From an uncultured Sphingopyxis sp. (GTDB lineage: Bacteria; Pseudomonadota; Alphaproteobacteria; Sphingomonadales; Sphingomonadaceae), in contig NZ_LT598653.1 of the NCBI RefSeq assembly GCF_900078365.1, positions 2,604,001 through 2,668,000 of the forward strand: a stretch of DNA of 64,000 nucleotides, in the 5' to 3' direction. The translations under genes and the position numbers were made by a program. The notes under the pieces were generated by a model. The model was not told the DNA's origin, did not search any database, and was given only the letters and a program-made list of their open reading frames with translations. Position 1 is the first letter of the stretch. Each line of letters starts with the position of its first letter. Below are positions 25,198-32,897 of this stretch, one piece after another.

Positions 25198-25417
25198 GCG
25201 TGTTGCTTCCTTCCCATGAGAAGGGCGACGCAGAAGATAGCAGTCGAGCACGTCCGACTTATTGATGCCGGTTCGCTCTCTCCCCTGATGCGACCGCCCC
25301 AAATTTGGACGGGCGAGTTATGGGAAGAAAGGAAGCCAAGGGCAAGCCCGGTTGTTCGGCGCTTTTCCGGGCTTTCGGGATTAACGCATGATCGTCTCCG
25401 ATCGAAGCACGCGAAAG
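25198..25417. other. Upstream region of hppA
   Basis: Together with the repeat at 25418-25509 this forms a 336-bp gap before thiL. I find no gene, tRNA or convincing riboswitch. The part nearest hppA is less GC-rich (GAAGATAGCAGTCGAGCACG) and probably carries its promoter, but no clean -35/-10 pair stands out. Confidence 0.4.
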
Positions 25418-25509
25418 AAGCCGTGTGCTCCCGCGAAGGCGGGAGCCCTGCCGGTGCAGTCCGGAACCCGCCGGAGATGGGTCCCCGCCTTCGCGGGGAC
25501 ACACGGCTT
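25418..25509. repeat. Family D REPIN-like element (copy 2)
   Basis: AAGCCGTGTGCTCCCGCGAA at the left is mirrored by CGCGGGGACACACGGCTT at the right. The arms carry the same CCCGCGAAGGCGGG core as the copy at 15903. It follows the thiL stop on the minus strand. Confidence 0.85.
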
Positions 25510-25533
25510 TTTTAGTCAGGGGCTATCACGCCG

Positions 25534-26475
25534 TCAGTGCATGAACCCGAGCCGGTCGGGCGGCGCGATGCGCTGCGCCCGGTGGGTGAGCATGATCCCC
25601 TCGCCCACCCCTGCATGGCCGATCGCCGTGACCGCGACGTTCAGCCCGGCTGCGATCTCGCGGATCATCCCCGCCACGCCGGGATCGGCGGCGAACAGGA
25701 GCTGATAGTCGTCCCCCGCGGTGGCGGCGGCAAGCCGCGTGTCGAGCACGTCGGGCCGCACCGCGAGCAGCGCCGCCGACAAAGGGACCGATTCGAGCAT
25801 GATACCGATCTGGCACCCGCTCGCTTCCGCCATCCGCTGCGCGTCGATCAGCAGGCCGTCGGACACGTCCATCATCGCATGGACATGATTTGCGACCGCC
25901 TGCCCGAACGCCAGCTGCGGCTGCGGCCGATTATAGGCGGCCAGGCAGGTTTCGTTCGCATCCTCCTGCCCCAGCCGCATCGCGAGGCCGAGCCCGGCAT
26001 TGCCGATCGTCCCCGTCACCCAGATCTGGTCGCCCGGCCGCACGCCGCTTCGCGCCGGGGCGCCGGTCGCGGGCGCCTTGCCGATGGCGGTCAGCCCGAA
26101 GCTGCGCGGCGCGCCCGCCGGAACGCCCACCGTATCGCCGCCGAGCAGCGGTACCTCGTACCGGCGCAGCACGTCGCCGAGACCGCGAACGAAGGCCGCG
26201 TCCCAGGCCGCGTCGCCGGTCAGGCTATATCCGACAAGCACGCCTTGCGGTACCGCACCCTTGGCCGCGAGATCGGAAAGGTTCACCGCGACGAGCTTCC
26301 ATGCGACGTCCTGCGGCCGCTCGTCGGGAAGGAAATGAATGCCCTCGACGATCATGTCGTGGGTGAGGACGAGGTCGCCCAGCACCGCCGCATCGTCGGC
26401 CAGGCCGCGCGCGGCGGGGTCGGTCGCGATGCTTCGCAGGCGGGCGATGAAATCGGCTTCGCTCAACGCACTCAC
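25534..26475 (-). CDS. thiL: Thiamine-monophosphate kinase
   Basis: Phosphorylates thiamine monophosphate to the active cofactor TPP. 313 residues of the PurM-like fold: GLADDAAVLGDLVLTHDMIVEG near the N-terminus (metal-binding Asp residues), NLSDLAAKGAVP, LLGGDTVG, MMDVSDGLLIDAQRMA and AGDDYQLLF. It follows nusB across a family H repeat, matching the nusB-thiL neighbourhood common in proteobacteria. No TPP riboswitch is visible upstream. Confidence 0.96.
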   Translation of the reverse strand: MSALSEADFIARLRSIATDPAARGLADDAAVLGDLVLTHDMIVEGIHFLPDERPQDVAWKLVAVNLSDLAAKGAVPQGVLVGYSLTGDAAWDAAFVRGLGDVLRRYEVPLLGGDTVGVPAGAPRSFGLTAIGKAPATGAPARSGVRPGDQIWVTGTIGNAGLGLAMRLGQEDANETCLAAYNRPQPQLAFGQAVANHVHAMMDVSDGLLIDAQRMAEASGCQIGIMLESVPLSAALLAVRPDVLDTRLAAATAGDDYQLLFAADPGVAGMIREIAAGLNVAVTAIGHAGVGEGIMLTHRAQRIAPPDRLGFMH

Positions 26476-26480
26476 TCCTC

Positions 26481-26567
26481 CGTTCGCCCTGAGCTTGTCG
26501 AAGGGCCGTTCTTCCTTTGCTACGTAACAGAAGAAGGACAGTCCTTCGACAAGCTCAGGACCAACGG
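26481..26567. repeat. Family H repeat (copy 2)
   Basis: CGTTCGCCCTGAGCTTGTCG at the left and CGACAAGCTCAGGACCAACG at the right form a long stem; GTTCTTCCTTTG / CAGAAGAAGGAC lie inside. It separates nusB from thiL, which are co-directional. Confidence 0.85.
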
Positions 26568-26580
26568 CATTATGGCAGCG

Positions 26581-27033
26581 TCAATTGGAAGCCCGCGCAT
26601 CCTTGCCGATCGCGTCGAGCAGGCCGTTCGCGAACCCCGCCTCGCGCTGGTCGAAGAAGGCCTTGGCGACATCGACATATTCGCTGACCACCGCGCCGAC
26701 CGGCACGTCGCCGCGCGCGATCAGTTCATAGGTGCCGGCGCGCAGGATCGCCTTCATCGTGCGGTCGAGCCGGTCCATCGTCCAGCCGCTCGCGAGCCGC
26801 AGGGTGATCGCCGCATCGATCTCGTCCGCGCGCGCGAGCACGCCTTTCACGATGTCGTCGAAGAAGGGAATGTCGGCATCGGCATATTCGGCGTCCTCGA
26901 TGATCGCGCCGATGCGGTGCTGGTGGAACTCGTGGATGAGCTGCGCGACGGGCGTGGCTTCCATCTCGTGCTGATAGAGCGCCTGCACGGCGGCGAGGCG
27001 GGCGGCGGAACGGGATTGGGCGCGTTTGTTCAT
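26581..27033 (-). CDS. nusB: Transcription antitermination factor NusB
   Basis: RNA-binding subunit, with NusE/S10, of the rRNA antitermination complex. 150 residues, all helical: SRSAARLAAVQALYQHEMEA at the N-terminus carries the arginine-rich RNA-binding helix, LRAGTYELI lies in the core, and SEYVDVAKAFFDQREAGFANGLLD is the conserved C-terminal helix. Flanked by repeats on both sides but co-directional with hisD and thiL. Confidence 0.96.
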   Translation of the reverse strand: MNKRAQSRSAARLAAVQALYQHEMEATPVAQLIHEFHQHRIGAIIEDAEYADADIPFFDDIVKGVLARADEIDAAITLRLASGWTMDRLDRTMKAILRAGTYELIARGDVPVGAVVSEYVDVAKAFFDQREAGFANGLLDAIGKDARASN

Positions 27034-27072
27034 GGCTTTTTCTTCTAACTCAAATCGTATCTTAAACTAAGT

Positions 27073-27150
27073 CGTCATCCCGGCGAAGGCCGGGATCTCG
27101 CCGGTGGTTGTTGACGCAAGGTAGAGATCCCGGCCTTCGCCGGGATGACG
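27073..27150. repeat. Family E REPIN-like element (copy 1)
   Basis: CGTCATCCCGGCGAAGGCCG at the left and its inverse at the right (CGGCCTTCGCCGGGATGACG). It lies between hisD and nusB. A relative is at 55125-55203. Confidence 0.9.
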
Positions 27151-27173
27151 AATATGAGGGGCTAACTGGCGGT

Positions 27174-28466
27174 CTATTTCAATCTGTTCCGGACGCTGAG
27201 CGCATGGGCGGGCAGCCCCTCGGCGCCGGCGAGCGCGACCGCCGCCGGGCCGATCGCGGCCAGCGATGCCTCGTCGAGCGCGAGGAAGCTCGTGCGCTTC
27301 ATGAAATCGGTGACCGACAGCCCGCTCGAAAAGCGCGCGCGGCGTCCGGTAGGAAGAACATGGTTCGGACCCGCGACATAATCGCCGATCGCCTCCGGCG
27401 TCTGGCGGCCGAGGAAGACCGATCCGGCGTGGCGCACCTTGGCGAAGAGCGCGTCGGCTTCGGCGGGATCGACCGCGAGTTCGAGATGTTCGGGCGCGAG
27501 GCGGTCGCAGAGCGGGATCGCGTCGGCGAGCCTTGGCACGACGACCACCGCGCCATTGTCGGTCCAGCTCGCCTGCATCGTCGCCGCGGTGCCGAGCGTC
27601 GGGATGACATGCGCCACCGCCGCGGCAACCGCATCGGCGAAATCGCCATCGTCGGTGAAGAGAATCGACTGGCTCGTCGGGTCGTGCTCGGCCTGGCTCA
27701 AAAGATCGGCGGCGATCACATGCGGCTCGTTCCGATTGTCGGCGACGACGACGATCTCGCTCGGTCCCGCGACCATGTCGATGCCGACAACGCCGTAAAG
27801 CTGGCGTTTCGCTTCGGCGACCCAGGCATTGCCGGGGCCGGTGACGACGTCGACCGGCGCGATGCGGTCCGTGCCATAGGCGAGCGCCGCGATCGCCTGC
27901 GCCCCGCCGACGCGCCAGATTTCGTCGACGCCCCCGATATGCGCCGCGGCCATCACGACCGGATTGACCGCGCCGTCGGGCGTCGGCGTGACCATGACGA
28001 TCCGCTCGACCCCCGCAACCTTCGCGGGCAGGATGTTCATCAGCACCGACGAGGGATAGGCGGCGCGCCCGCCCGGAACATAGACCCCCGCGGCATCGAC
28101 CGCGCTCCAGCGCGCGCCGAGCCGCACGCCCGCACTATCGCGATAGTCGCGATCCTGCGGAAGCTGCGCGGCATGATAGGCGCGGATGCGTTCCGCCGCG
28201 AGGTTCAGCGCGTCGCGGAGGCCGGGGGCGAGCGCGTCATAGGCTTCGGCGCATTCGGCCTTCGAGATGCTCCACCCGCTCGCGTCCAGATCGAAGCGGT
28301 CGAACTTCGCGGTATAGTCGGCGAGCGCCGTGTCGCCCTCCGCCTTCACGCGCGCGATGATCGCCGCGACGTCGGCCGACACGTCGGACGCGCTCTCGCG
28401 CCGGTCGTTCACCAGCGCGTCGAACGCGGCCGCGAAGCCGGGCGCGGCTGCGTCAAGCCGCCGCAT
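27174..28466 (-). CDS. hisD: Histidinol dehydrogenase
   Basis: Zinc enzyme carrying out the last two oxidations from L-histidinol to L-histidine with NAD+. 430 residues. Landmarks: YVPGGRAAYPSSVLMN, GGAQAIAALAYGT, VTGPGNAWVAEAKRQLYG, AGPSEIVVVAD, DLLSQAEHDP (zinc-ligand region) and NHVLPTGRRARFSSGLSVTDF. It overlaps hisG by 14 bases and follows it, the hisG-hisD order seen in sphingomonads; the rest of the his pathway is not in the window. Confidence 0.97.
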   Translation of the reverse strand: MRRLDAAAPGFAAAFDALVNDRRESASDVSADVAAIIARVKAEGDTALADYTAKFDRFDLDASGWSISKAECAEAYDALAPGLRDALNLAAERIRAYHAAQLPQDRDYRDSAGVRLGARWSAVDAAGVYVPGGRAAYPSSVLMNILPAKVAGVERIVMVTPTPDGAVNPVVMAAAHIGGVDEIWRVGGAQAIAALAYGTDRIAPVDVVTGPGNAWVAEAKRQLYGVVGIDMVAGPSEIVVVADNRNEPHVIAADLLSQAEHDPTSQSILFTDDGDFADAVAAAVAHVIPTLGTAATMQASWTDNGAVVVVPRLADAIPLCDRLAPEHLELAVDPAEADALFAKVRHAGSVFLGRQTPEAIGDYVAGPNHVLPTGRRARFSSGLSVTDFMKRTSFLALDEASLAAIGPAAVALAGAEGLPAHALSVRNRLK

Positions 28467-29109
28467 CGCCCGCCGCCTGACGGAAGCGTTCGACCAGCGC
28501 CGGCACTTCGGCCGAGCGCAGCTTGAACGCCGCGCGGTTGACGATCAGCCGCGCCGAGACCTCGCTGATGATCTTCTGTTCGGCGAGCGCATTCTCGACC
28601 AGCGTGCGCCCGGTCGAGACGAGATCGACGATGTGCGAGGCGAGCCCGAGCTTCGGCGCGATCTCCATCGCGCCATTGAGCTTGATGCACTCGGCCTGGA
28701 TGCCCTGCGCCTCGAACCAGCGGCGCGTCGTCGCGGGATATTTGGTCGCGACACGGATATGACTTTCACCAAGCCCCGGCGGCGCGCTGCCCTCCGGCCC
28801 CGCGAGCGACAGGCGGCAGTGGCCGATGCCGAGGTCGACGGGGGCATAAAGCTCCGAATAGTCGAACTCGTCGACGACGTCCGACCCGACGATGCCGAGC
28901 TGCGCCGCGCCATGCGCGACGAAGGTCGCGACATCGAAGGCGCGCACGCGAATCAGAGAGATATGCGGCTGGTTTGTCCCAAAAACTAACGCTCTGCTTT
29001 TCTTGTCGAAAAACTCGTCCGAAGGTTCTATTCCGACGCGCGCGAGCAGGGGCAGCGCCTCATCGAGGATGCGCCCCTTCGGGATGGCAAAGATGATCGG
29101 TTCGGGCAT
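28453..29109 (-). CDS. hisG: ATP phosphoribosyltransferase, short (HisZ-dependent) form
   Basis: First and committed step of histidine synthesis, joining ATP and PRPP. 218 residues: the C-terminal ACT-like regulatory domain of long HisG is absent, so this is the short form that normally needs the HisZ regulatory subunit (not encoded in the window). Landmarks: FAIPKGRILDEALPLL, GIVGSDVV and DLVSTGRTLVENAL (PRPP loop). The ATG at 29109 begins the conserved start; the longer frame upstream is antisense to the DUF2332 gene. Only 39 bases separate it from that divergent gene. Confidence 0.96.
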   Translation of the reverse strand: MPEPIIFAIPKGRILDEALPLLARVGIEPSDEFFDKKSRALVFGTNQPHISLIRVRAFDVATFVAHGAAQLGIVGSDVVDEFDYSELYAPVDLGIGHCRLSLAGPEGSAPPGLGESHIRVATKYPATTRRWFEAQGIQAECIKLNGAMEIAPKLGLASHIVDLVSTGRTLVENALAEQKIISEVSARLIVNRAAFKLRSAEVPALVERFRQAAGDAAA

Positions 29110-29148
29110 AGGCTTGCGCGCCCATAAGCGGCGAGAGGAAAAAGGGCA

Positions 29149-30228
29149 ATGAGCGAGCGTTACGAGTTCATTGACATGGCCGAAACCGGCCCCAGGGCTG
29201 TCCGCACCGCCTTTGCCAATCAGGTCGCCTATTGCCGCGCCAACGACGCGCGCGTGACCGCGCGCGTCGTCGCCGCGCTCGGCGCGCTGCTCGACAAGCC
29301 CGCAAGCGAATTTGCGCGCCGCATCGCCGGGTGGAAAGGCGCACCGCTCGCCGACGCGCTGCCGCTGCGCGCCGCTGGCGGCATCCACGCGCTCCACCTG
29401 TCCGAAGCGGCGCACGAACTCGCCCCCATCTATGCCGATGCGGAAGACATCAACGACGAAACCGTCGTCGCCGGCGTCGTCCGCCGGCACGACGCCGCGC
29501 TCCTGCCGTGGCTCGACGGTCCGCCGCAAACCAACGAAGCCGGCCGCTCGTCGAACTTCATCGCCGCGATGCTCTGGCTCGCCGATCAGGGACTGCCGCC
29601 GCGCTTCGACTGTCTCGAAATCGGATCGAGCGCCGGGATCAATCTGATGATCGACCGCTATCATTACGATCTCGGCGGCGTGCATGTCGGGCCGCGGCCG
29701 GGCGCGATCGCTTTCACCCCCGAATGGCGCGGCCGCCATCCGCCGATGCACGAAATCGACATCACGCGCCTGAAAGGCTGCGACGTCGCGCCCGTCGACC
29801 TCACCGATCCCGCGCAGGCGCTACGGCTCAAGGCCTATATCTGGCCCGAGCATGGCATCCGCTTCGCGCGCATCGAGGCCGCGACCGCCGCGGCGCACGA
29901 GGCGAAGCCGGACCTCGTCCGCGCCAACGCCGCCGATTTCGTCGAAGCCGAGCTCGCGAAGCCGCAGGCCGCGGGGACGACGCGCCTGCTGATGCATTCG
30001 ATCGCCTGGCAATATATCCCCGCCGATCAGCAGGCGCGCGTCACCGCCGCGATGGAAGAAGCGGGCGCGCGGGCGACGGCCGAGCGACCGCTGGCGTGGA
30101 TCGCGCTCGAGGCGAACCGGACGGTGCATCATCATGAACTGGCGGTGCGATATTGGCCGGGCGGCGAAGGCGGGCAAAAATTGGCGCACGCCCACGCGCA
30201 TGGCGCATGGGTCGAGTGGCTGGGGTAA
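29149..30228 (+). CDS. DUF2332 family protein
   Basis: 359-residue cytoplasmic protein of DUF2332, function unknown. FDCLEIGSSAGINLMIDRYHYDLG (split at residues about 160-185) resembles a SAM-binding Rossmann motif I, and RLLMHSIAWQYIPADQQARV near residue 285 fits a methyltransferase-like layout, so a methyltransferase-like role is possible but not shown. It is the single plus-strand gene next to hisG; the 39-base divergent gap must hold both promoters or leave one gene reading from further away. Confidence 0.85.
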   Translation: MSERYEFIDMAETGPRAVRTAFANQVAYCRANDARVTARVVAALGALLDKPASEFARRIAGWKGAPLADALPLRAAGGIHALHLSEAAHELAPIYADAEDINDETVVAGVVRRHDAALLPWLDGPPQTNEAGRSSNFIAAMLWLADQGLPPRFDCLEIGSSAGINLMIDRYHYDLGGVHVGPRPGAIAFTPEWRGRHPPMHEIDITRLKGCDVAPVDLTDPAQALRLKAYIWPEHGIRFARIEAATAAAHEAKPDLVRANAADFVEAELAKPQAAGTTRLLMHSIAWQYIPADQQARVTAAMEEAGARATAERPLAWIALEANRTVHHHELAVRYWPGGEGGQKLAHAHAHGAWVEWLG

Positions 30229-30283
30229 CGACTCCAGCGGCAGCTTTGGGGTGGATCGACGACGTTTAGGAGTTGAGCTGTTT

Positions 30284-30401
30284 TCCCCTCCCGCAGGCGG
30301 GAGGGGCAGCGAAACTTGCGAACTTGTTCGCTAGTTGCAGCGGGGTGGGCAATCGCAACGTCGCTGCCCACCCCCGACCCCTCCCGCCTGCGGGAGGGGA
30401 G
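30284..30401. repeat. Family A long palindromic repeat (copy 3)
   Basis: TCCCCTCCCGCAGGCGGGAG arms enclose GGGGTGGGC...GCCCACCCC and a small TTGCGAACTTGTTCGC hairpin. It matches the copy at 59507-59624 at all but about 5 of 118 positions. It lies between the convergent DUF2332 and DUF1465 genes. Confidence 0.9.
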
Positions 30402-30442
30402 AAGAATGGCAGTTCCCCGCCGCAACCGGCCGCCCTATGCGA

Positions 30443-30886
30443 TCAAAGCCGCGCTTCCAGCCGCGCGAGCAGCGCCTGCACCGGCGTCACCGCCGGCGCT
30501 TTCCAGCCGGCCTCCAGCACCGCAACGCGCTCGAACAGGCGCTCGCTCGCGGCGACGATCCGGCGGACCGGCACGTCGAACCCGGCGCAGACATCCCAGT
30601 CGGCGGCGACCGGCGCGCCGATGCGCGCCGCGCTGTCCTCCGGCCCGGCGCCGGGGTCGCCCGCGAACATCGCGCGGCGGTGGAGCAGCCAGGCAATGAC
30701 GTGCATCAGCCGCGTCGTCGTCTTCAGCGATTCGCAGGCGAGGCCGATCTGCGCCGCCGCATCGCCGCCCACGCTGCCGAGGTCGCGCTGCGCGGCGAAG
30801 GCCGCATGCGCCTCGTCGGCGAGCAGCATCGCCTCGACATAGAGATTTTCGACCTGCGCGCGCTGCACCGGCGCGTCGATCGCCAT
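30443..30886 (-). CDS. DUF1465 (RcdA family) protein
   Basis: 147-residue helical protein of DUF1465, the family that includes Caulobacter RcdA, an adaptor for ClpXP degradation of the cell-cycle regulator CtrA. Recognisable core: NLYVEAMLLADEAHAAF, then CESLKTTTRLMHVIAWLLHRRA, then FERVAVLEAGW. The ATG at 30886 gives a family-like start; an upstream ATG at 30931 would add 15 residues. Sphingomonad members diverge from RcdA and the adaptor function is inferred only. Downstream of, and co-directional with, a YdcH-like gene. Confidence 0.82.
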   Translation of the reverse strand: MAIDAPVQRAQVENLYVEAMLLADEAHAAFAAQRDLGSVGGDAAAQIGLACESLKTTTRLMHVIAWLLHRRAMFAGDPGAGPEDSAARIGAPVAADWDVCAGFDVPVRRIVAASERLFERVAVLEAGWKAPAVTPVQALLARLEARL

Positions 30887-31000
30887 CCTGTTCGTGTCCC
30901 CGCCGATCATGGCCGCAGCGATGCCACGCATCGCGCCGGGTCCGCAATCGCGGTAACCATCATTTGCCGCGGCTGTGCCGTTTTGATTCAGGCGGCCGCC

Positions 31001-31198
31001 TCAAGCGATGATGTCGGGCAGCAGCTGATCCTCGCACCAGGCGATCTCGTCGCGCAGCTTGAGCTTGCGCTTTTTCAGCCGCGCGATCTGCAGCTGGTCG
31101 GCGGCCGCCCCTTCGCCGAGCGCGATGATCGCGGCGTCGAGGTCGCGATGCTCGATGCGAAGCAGTTCCAGGCGCTGGGTAATTTCCTCGGGGCTCAC
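31001..31198 (-). CDS. YdcH/DUF465 family small protein (minus-strand copy)
   Basis: 65-residue, highly charged helical protein of the YdcH (DUF465) family: RLELLRIEHRDLDAAIIAL, then QLQIARLKKRKLKLRDEI, the usual two-helix hairpin with a basic KKRKLKLRDEI stretch. Function is unknown in most bacteria. It is divergent from a second YdcH-like gene 124 bases away and lies upstream of the DUF1465 gene on the same strand. Confidence 0.85.
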   Translation of the reverse strand: MSPEEITQRLELLRIEHRDLDAAIIALGEGAAADQLQIARLKKRKLKLRDEIAWCEDQLLPDIIA

Positions 31199-31321
31199 GC
31201 GGCCTCCCTGCCACGTTCACCGCTGGTCCGCAACGGGGACCGCCCCGCCGAATCGTCACGACATCGGGACCGTTTCGTGATTTACTTCGCCCTGCCCATC
31301 GAGTCGAAAAGGAGAATGCCA

Positions 31322-31480
31322 ATGAGCACGTCGCACCTTTCCACCCTGAAGTCCCGCCACGCGGACCTCGATGCGAAAATTGCGAATGAAGAGCGCCGTC
31401 CCGCCCCCGATACCGGAGTCGTCGCGCAGCTCAAGAAGCAGAAACTGAAACTCAAGGAAGAGATGCTCGCGATCGGCTGA
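31322..31480 (+). CDS. YdcH/DUF465 family small protein (plus-strand copy)
   Basis: 52-residue relative of the neighbouring gene: LKSRHADLDAKIANEE followed by VAQLKKQKLKLKEEMLAI, the typical helical hairpin. The ATG at 31322 is chosen over one 6 bases earlier because AAGGAG (31309-31314) then lies 7 bases away. The two paralogues point away from each other, a head-to-head arrangement that may reflect an inverted duplication. Confidence 0.85.
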   Translation: MSTSHLSTLKSRHADLDAKIANEERRPAPDTGVVAQLKKQKLKLKEEMLAIG

Positions 31481-31524
31481 TCGCCAGCGCTATCGCCCCG
31501 CTGATGTCACCCGTTCCGGGACCA

Positions 31525-31914
31525 TCAGCGCCGGCGGTAGAGAGGCCCCCGCTCGAGGCCCGTGCGCCGCAGATGCGGCGGCAGATCGGACTGCGAAACC
31601 ACCTGACGACGAACGGACTGCGGATCGATCGCGCGGTCGAAGGCGATGCCGAACTTGCCGTCGCCGACCCAGATCACGCGCCCCGTGACCGGCCCGATGT
31701 TACGCAAGTCGACCTCGACCACCGCCCCTTGCGCGACGACGACCTTGCCCTCGGCCAACATCCCGCCGGGCGACAGGTTGCGCACGCGCACCGTGACGGG
31801 TTCGCCGCCGCCGGGCAGCGCCAGTTGCGCCTGCATGAACAGGCTGTCGCGATCGGCGCCGCGCGACAGCGCCGCGACCTCCTCGTCCACCGATGCCGGT
31901 CTTTGCGAATCCAT
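31525..31914 (-). CDS. PilZ domain protein
   Basis: 129-residue protein with a PilZ-like beta-barrel: QAQLALPGGGEPVTVRVRNLSPGGMLAEG carries the (D/N)xSxGG-type motif, followed by GPVTGRVIWVGDGKFGIAFDRAI. The RxxxR half of the c-di-GMP motif is not clearly seen, so ligand binding is uncertain. The ATG at 31914 (MDSQRPASVDEE) is preferred to an upstream start. It follows dksA on the same strand. A similar small PilZ gene lies at 63533-63961. Confidence 0.78.
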   Translation of the reverse strand: MDSQRPASVDEEVAALSRGADRDSLFMQAQLALPGGGEPVTVRVRNLSPGGMLAEGKVVVAQGAVVEVDLRNIGPVTGRVIWVGDGKFGIAFDRAIDPQSVRRQVVSQSDLPPHLRRTGLERGPLYRRR

Positions 31915-31997
31915 TTGCGCCCCGTTTCTTTCGTATCGAGGCGCGGAATCTAAAGCCCGGCGGTTGCCGAATCGTAAATGGGGCGCGGAGCCCGCGA

Positions 31998-32459
31998 TCA
32001 ATCCTCGCGTGAAATCCGCTCGTTACGCTCGTGGCGCTCCTGCGCCTCCAGCGTCATCGTCGCGATCGGTCGCGCCTGCAGCCGCGCGAGCGAGATCGGC
32101 TCGCCGGTCACCGCGCAATAGCCATATTCGCCCTCGTCGATGCGGCGGATCGCCGAATCGATCTTGGCGATCAGCTTGCGCTGACGGTCGCGGGTGCGCA
32201 GTTCGATCGCCCAGTCGGTCTCGCTCGACGCGCGGTCGGCGAGGTCGGGTTCGCGCAGCGGACCATCCTGAAGATGCGCGAGCGTCGATTCCGATTCGGA
32301 CAGGATCGATTTTTTCCAGGCGAGCAGCAGGCCGCGAAAATAATCCTGCTGCCGCTCGTTCATAAACTCTTCGTCGTCGCTGGGGACATAATCCGAATCG
32401 AGATTGGACCGGGCTTCACGAAGCGCATCTGCGCCAACATCGGCAATCTTGGTCGGCAT
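31998..32459 (-). CDS. dksA: DksA-type RNA polymerase regulator lacking three zinc cysteines
   Basis: 153-residue DksA homologue, which binds the RNA polymerase secondary channel and works with ppGpp. The coiled-coil tip DxxDxA is intact (D72, D75, A77 in DLADRAS), with the ELRTRDRQRKLIAKID arm. At the four zinc positions of E. coli DksA this protein has C115, T118, T136 and A139 at exactly the same spacing, so zinc binding is almost certainly lost. That pattern matches the zinc-free DksA2 of Pseudomonas aeruginosa. AGGACGCGAGAGCCCCTC precedes the ATG. The adjacent PilZ gene is co-directional. Confidence 0.93.
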   Translation of the reverse strand: MPTKIADVGADALREARSNLDSDYVPSDDEEFMNERQQDYFRGLLLAWKKSILSESESTLAHLQDGPLREPDLADRASSETDWAIELRTRDRQRKLIAKIDSAIRRIDEGEYGYCAVTGEPISLARLQARPIATMTLEAQERHERNERISRED

Positions 32460-32897
32460 GAGGGGCTCTCGCGTCCTTTCCTGTCACCGGCGGGCCGCGT
32501 AAGCGGCTCGGGGAGTGGCGCGCCTATACCCAGCCACCGGCCACGATACAAGCGCCGAAGCCGCCGATAGCGACGCGGCGTGAAGCGGGGATGAACCGGC
32601 CGCGCGCCGGGGGCGATTCCGGCGGCCGGTCCGGTTCGCTCCGGCGCCCGGAGAGAGACGCCGAATAGGTCCGAAGCTTAACCAATTGCATAGAATTGCT
32701 GTATAATCCGTGCTGTTTTGGGACAGATAATGCGTTTTTTGTTGATTCCGCGCTCCTTTTCCCGCTCTCGGACAGGCAAACGCGGTTAACAGAATTGCCG
32801 CGTTCACAAAGCTTTGGCCTTTTGGGCTATAGCGAAGGTGAATGGGGGGTGTCGGTCGCTGGCGCTCGCACCCGCAACGGGAAAGAAAGAGAAGCCT
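32460..32897. other. Intergenic region with candidate promoter for the polyserine gene
   Basis: This 438-bp divergent gap has no gene I can support. A GC-rich half near dksA contains CCGGCCGCGCGCCGG (32596-32610) and CGGCGGCCGGTCCGG-type palindromes. From 32670 the sequence becomes AT-richer, with TTAACCA (32679-32685) and a consensus TATAAT at 32702-32707 on the plus strand; a second GGTTAAC is at 32783-32789. These probably drive the downstream gene. Confidence 0.5.

Noticed and set aside
26481..26567. TPP riboswitch near thiL
   Set aside because: The sequence between nusB and thiL is a simple palindromic repeat without the conserved TPP-aptamer elements.
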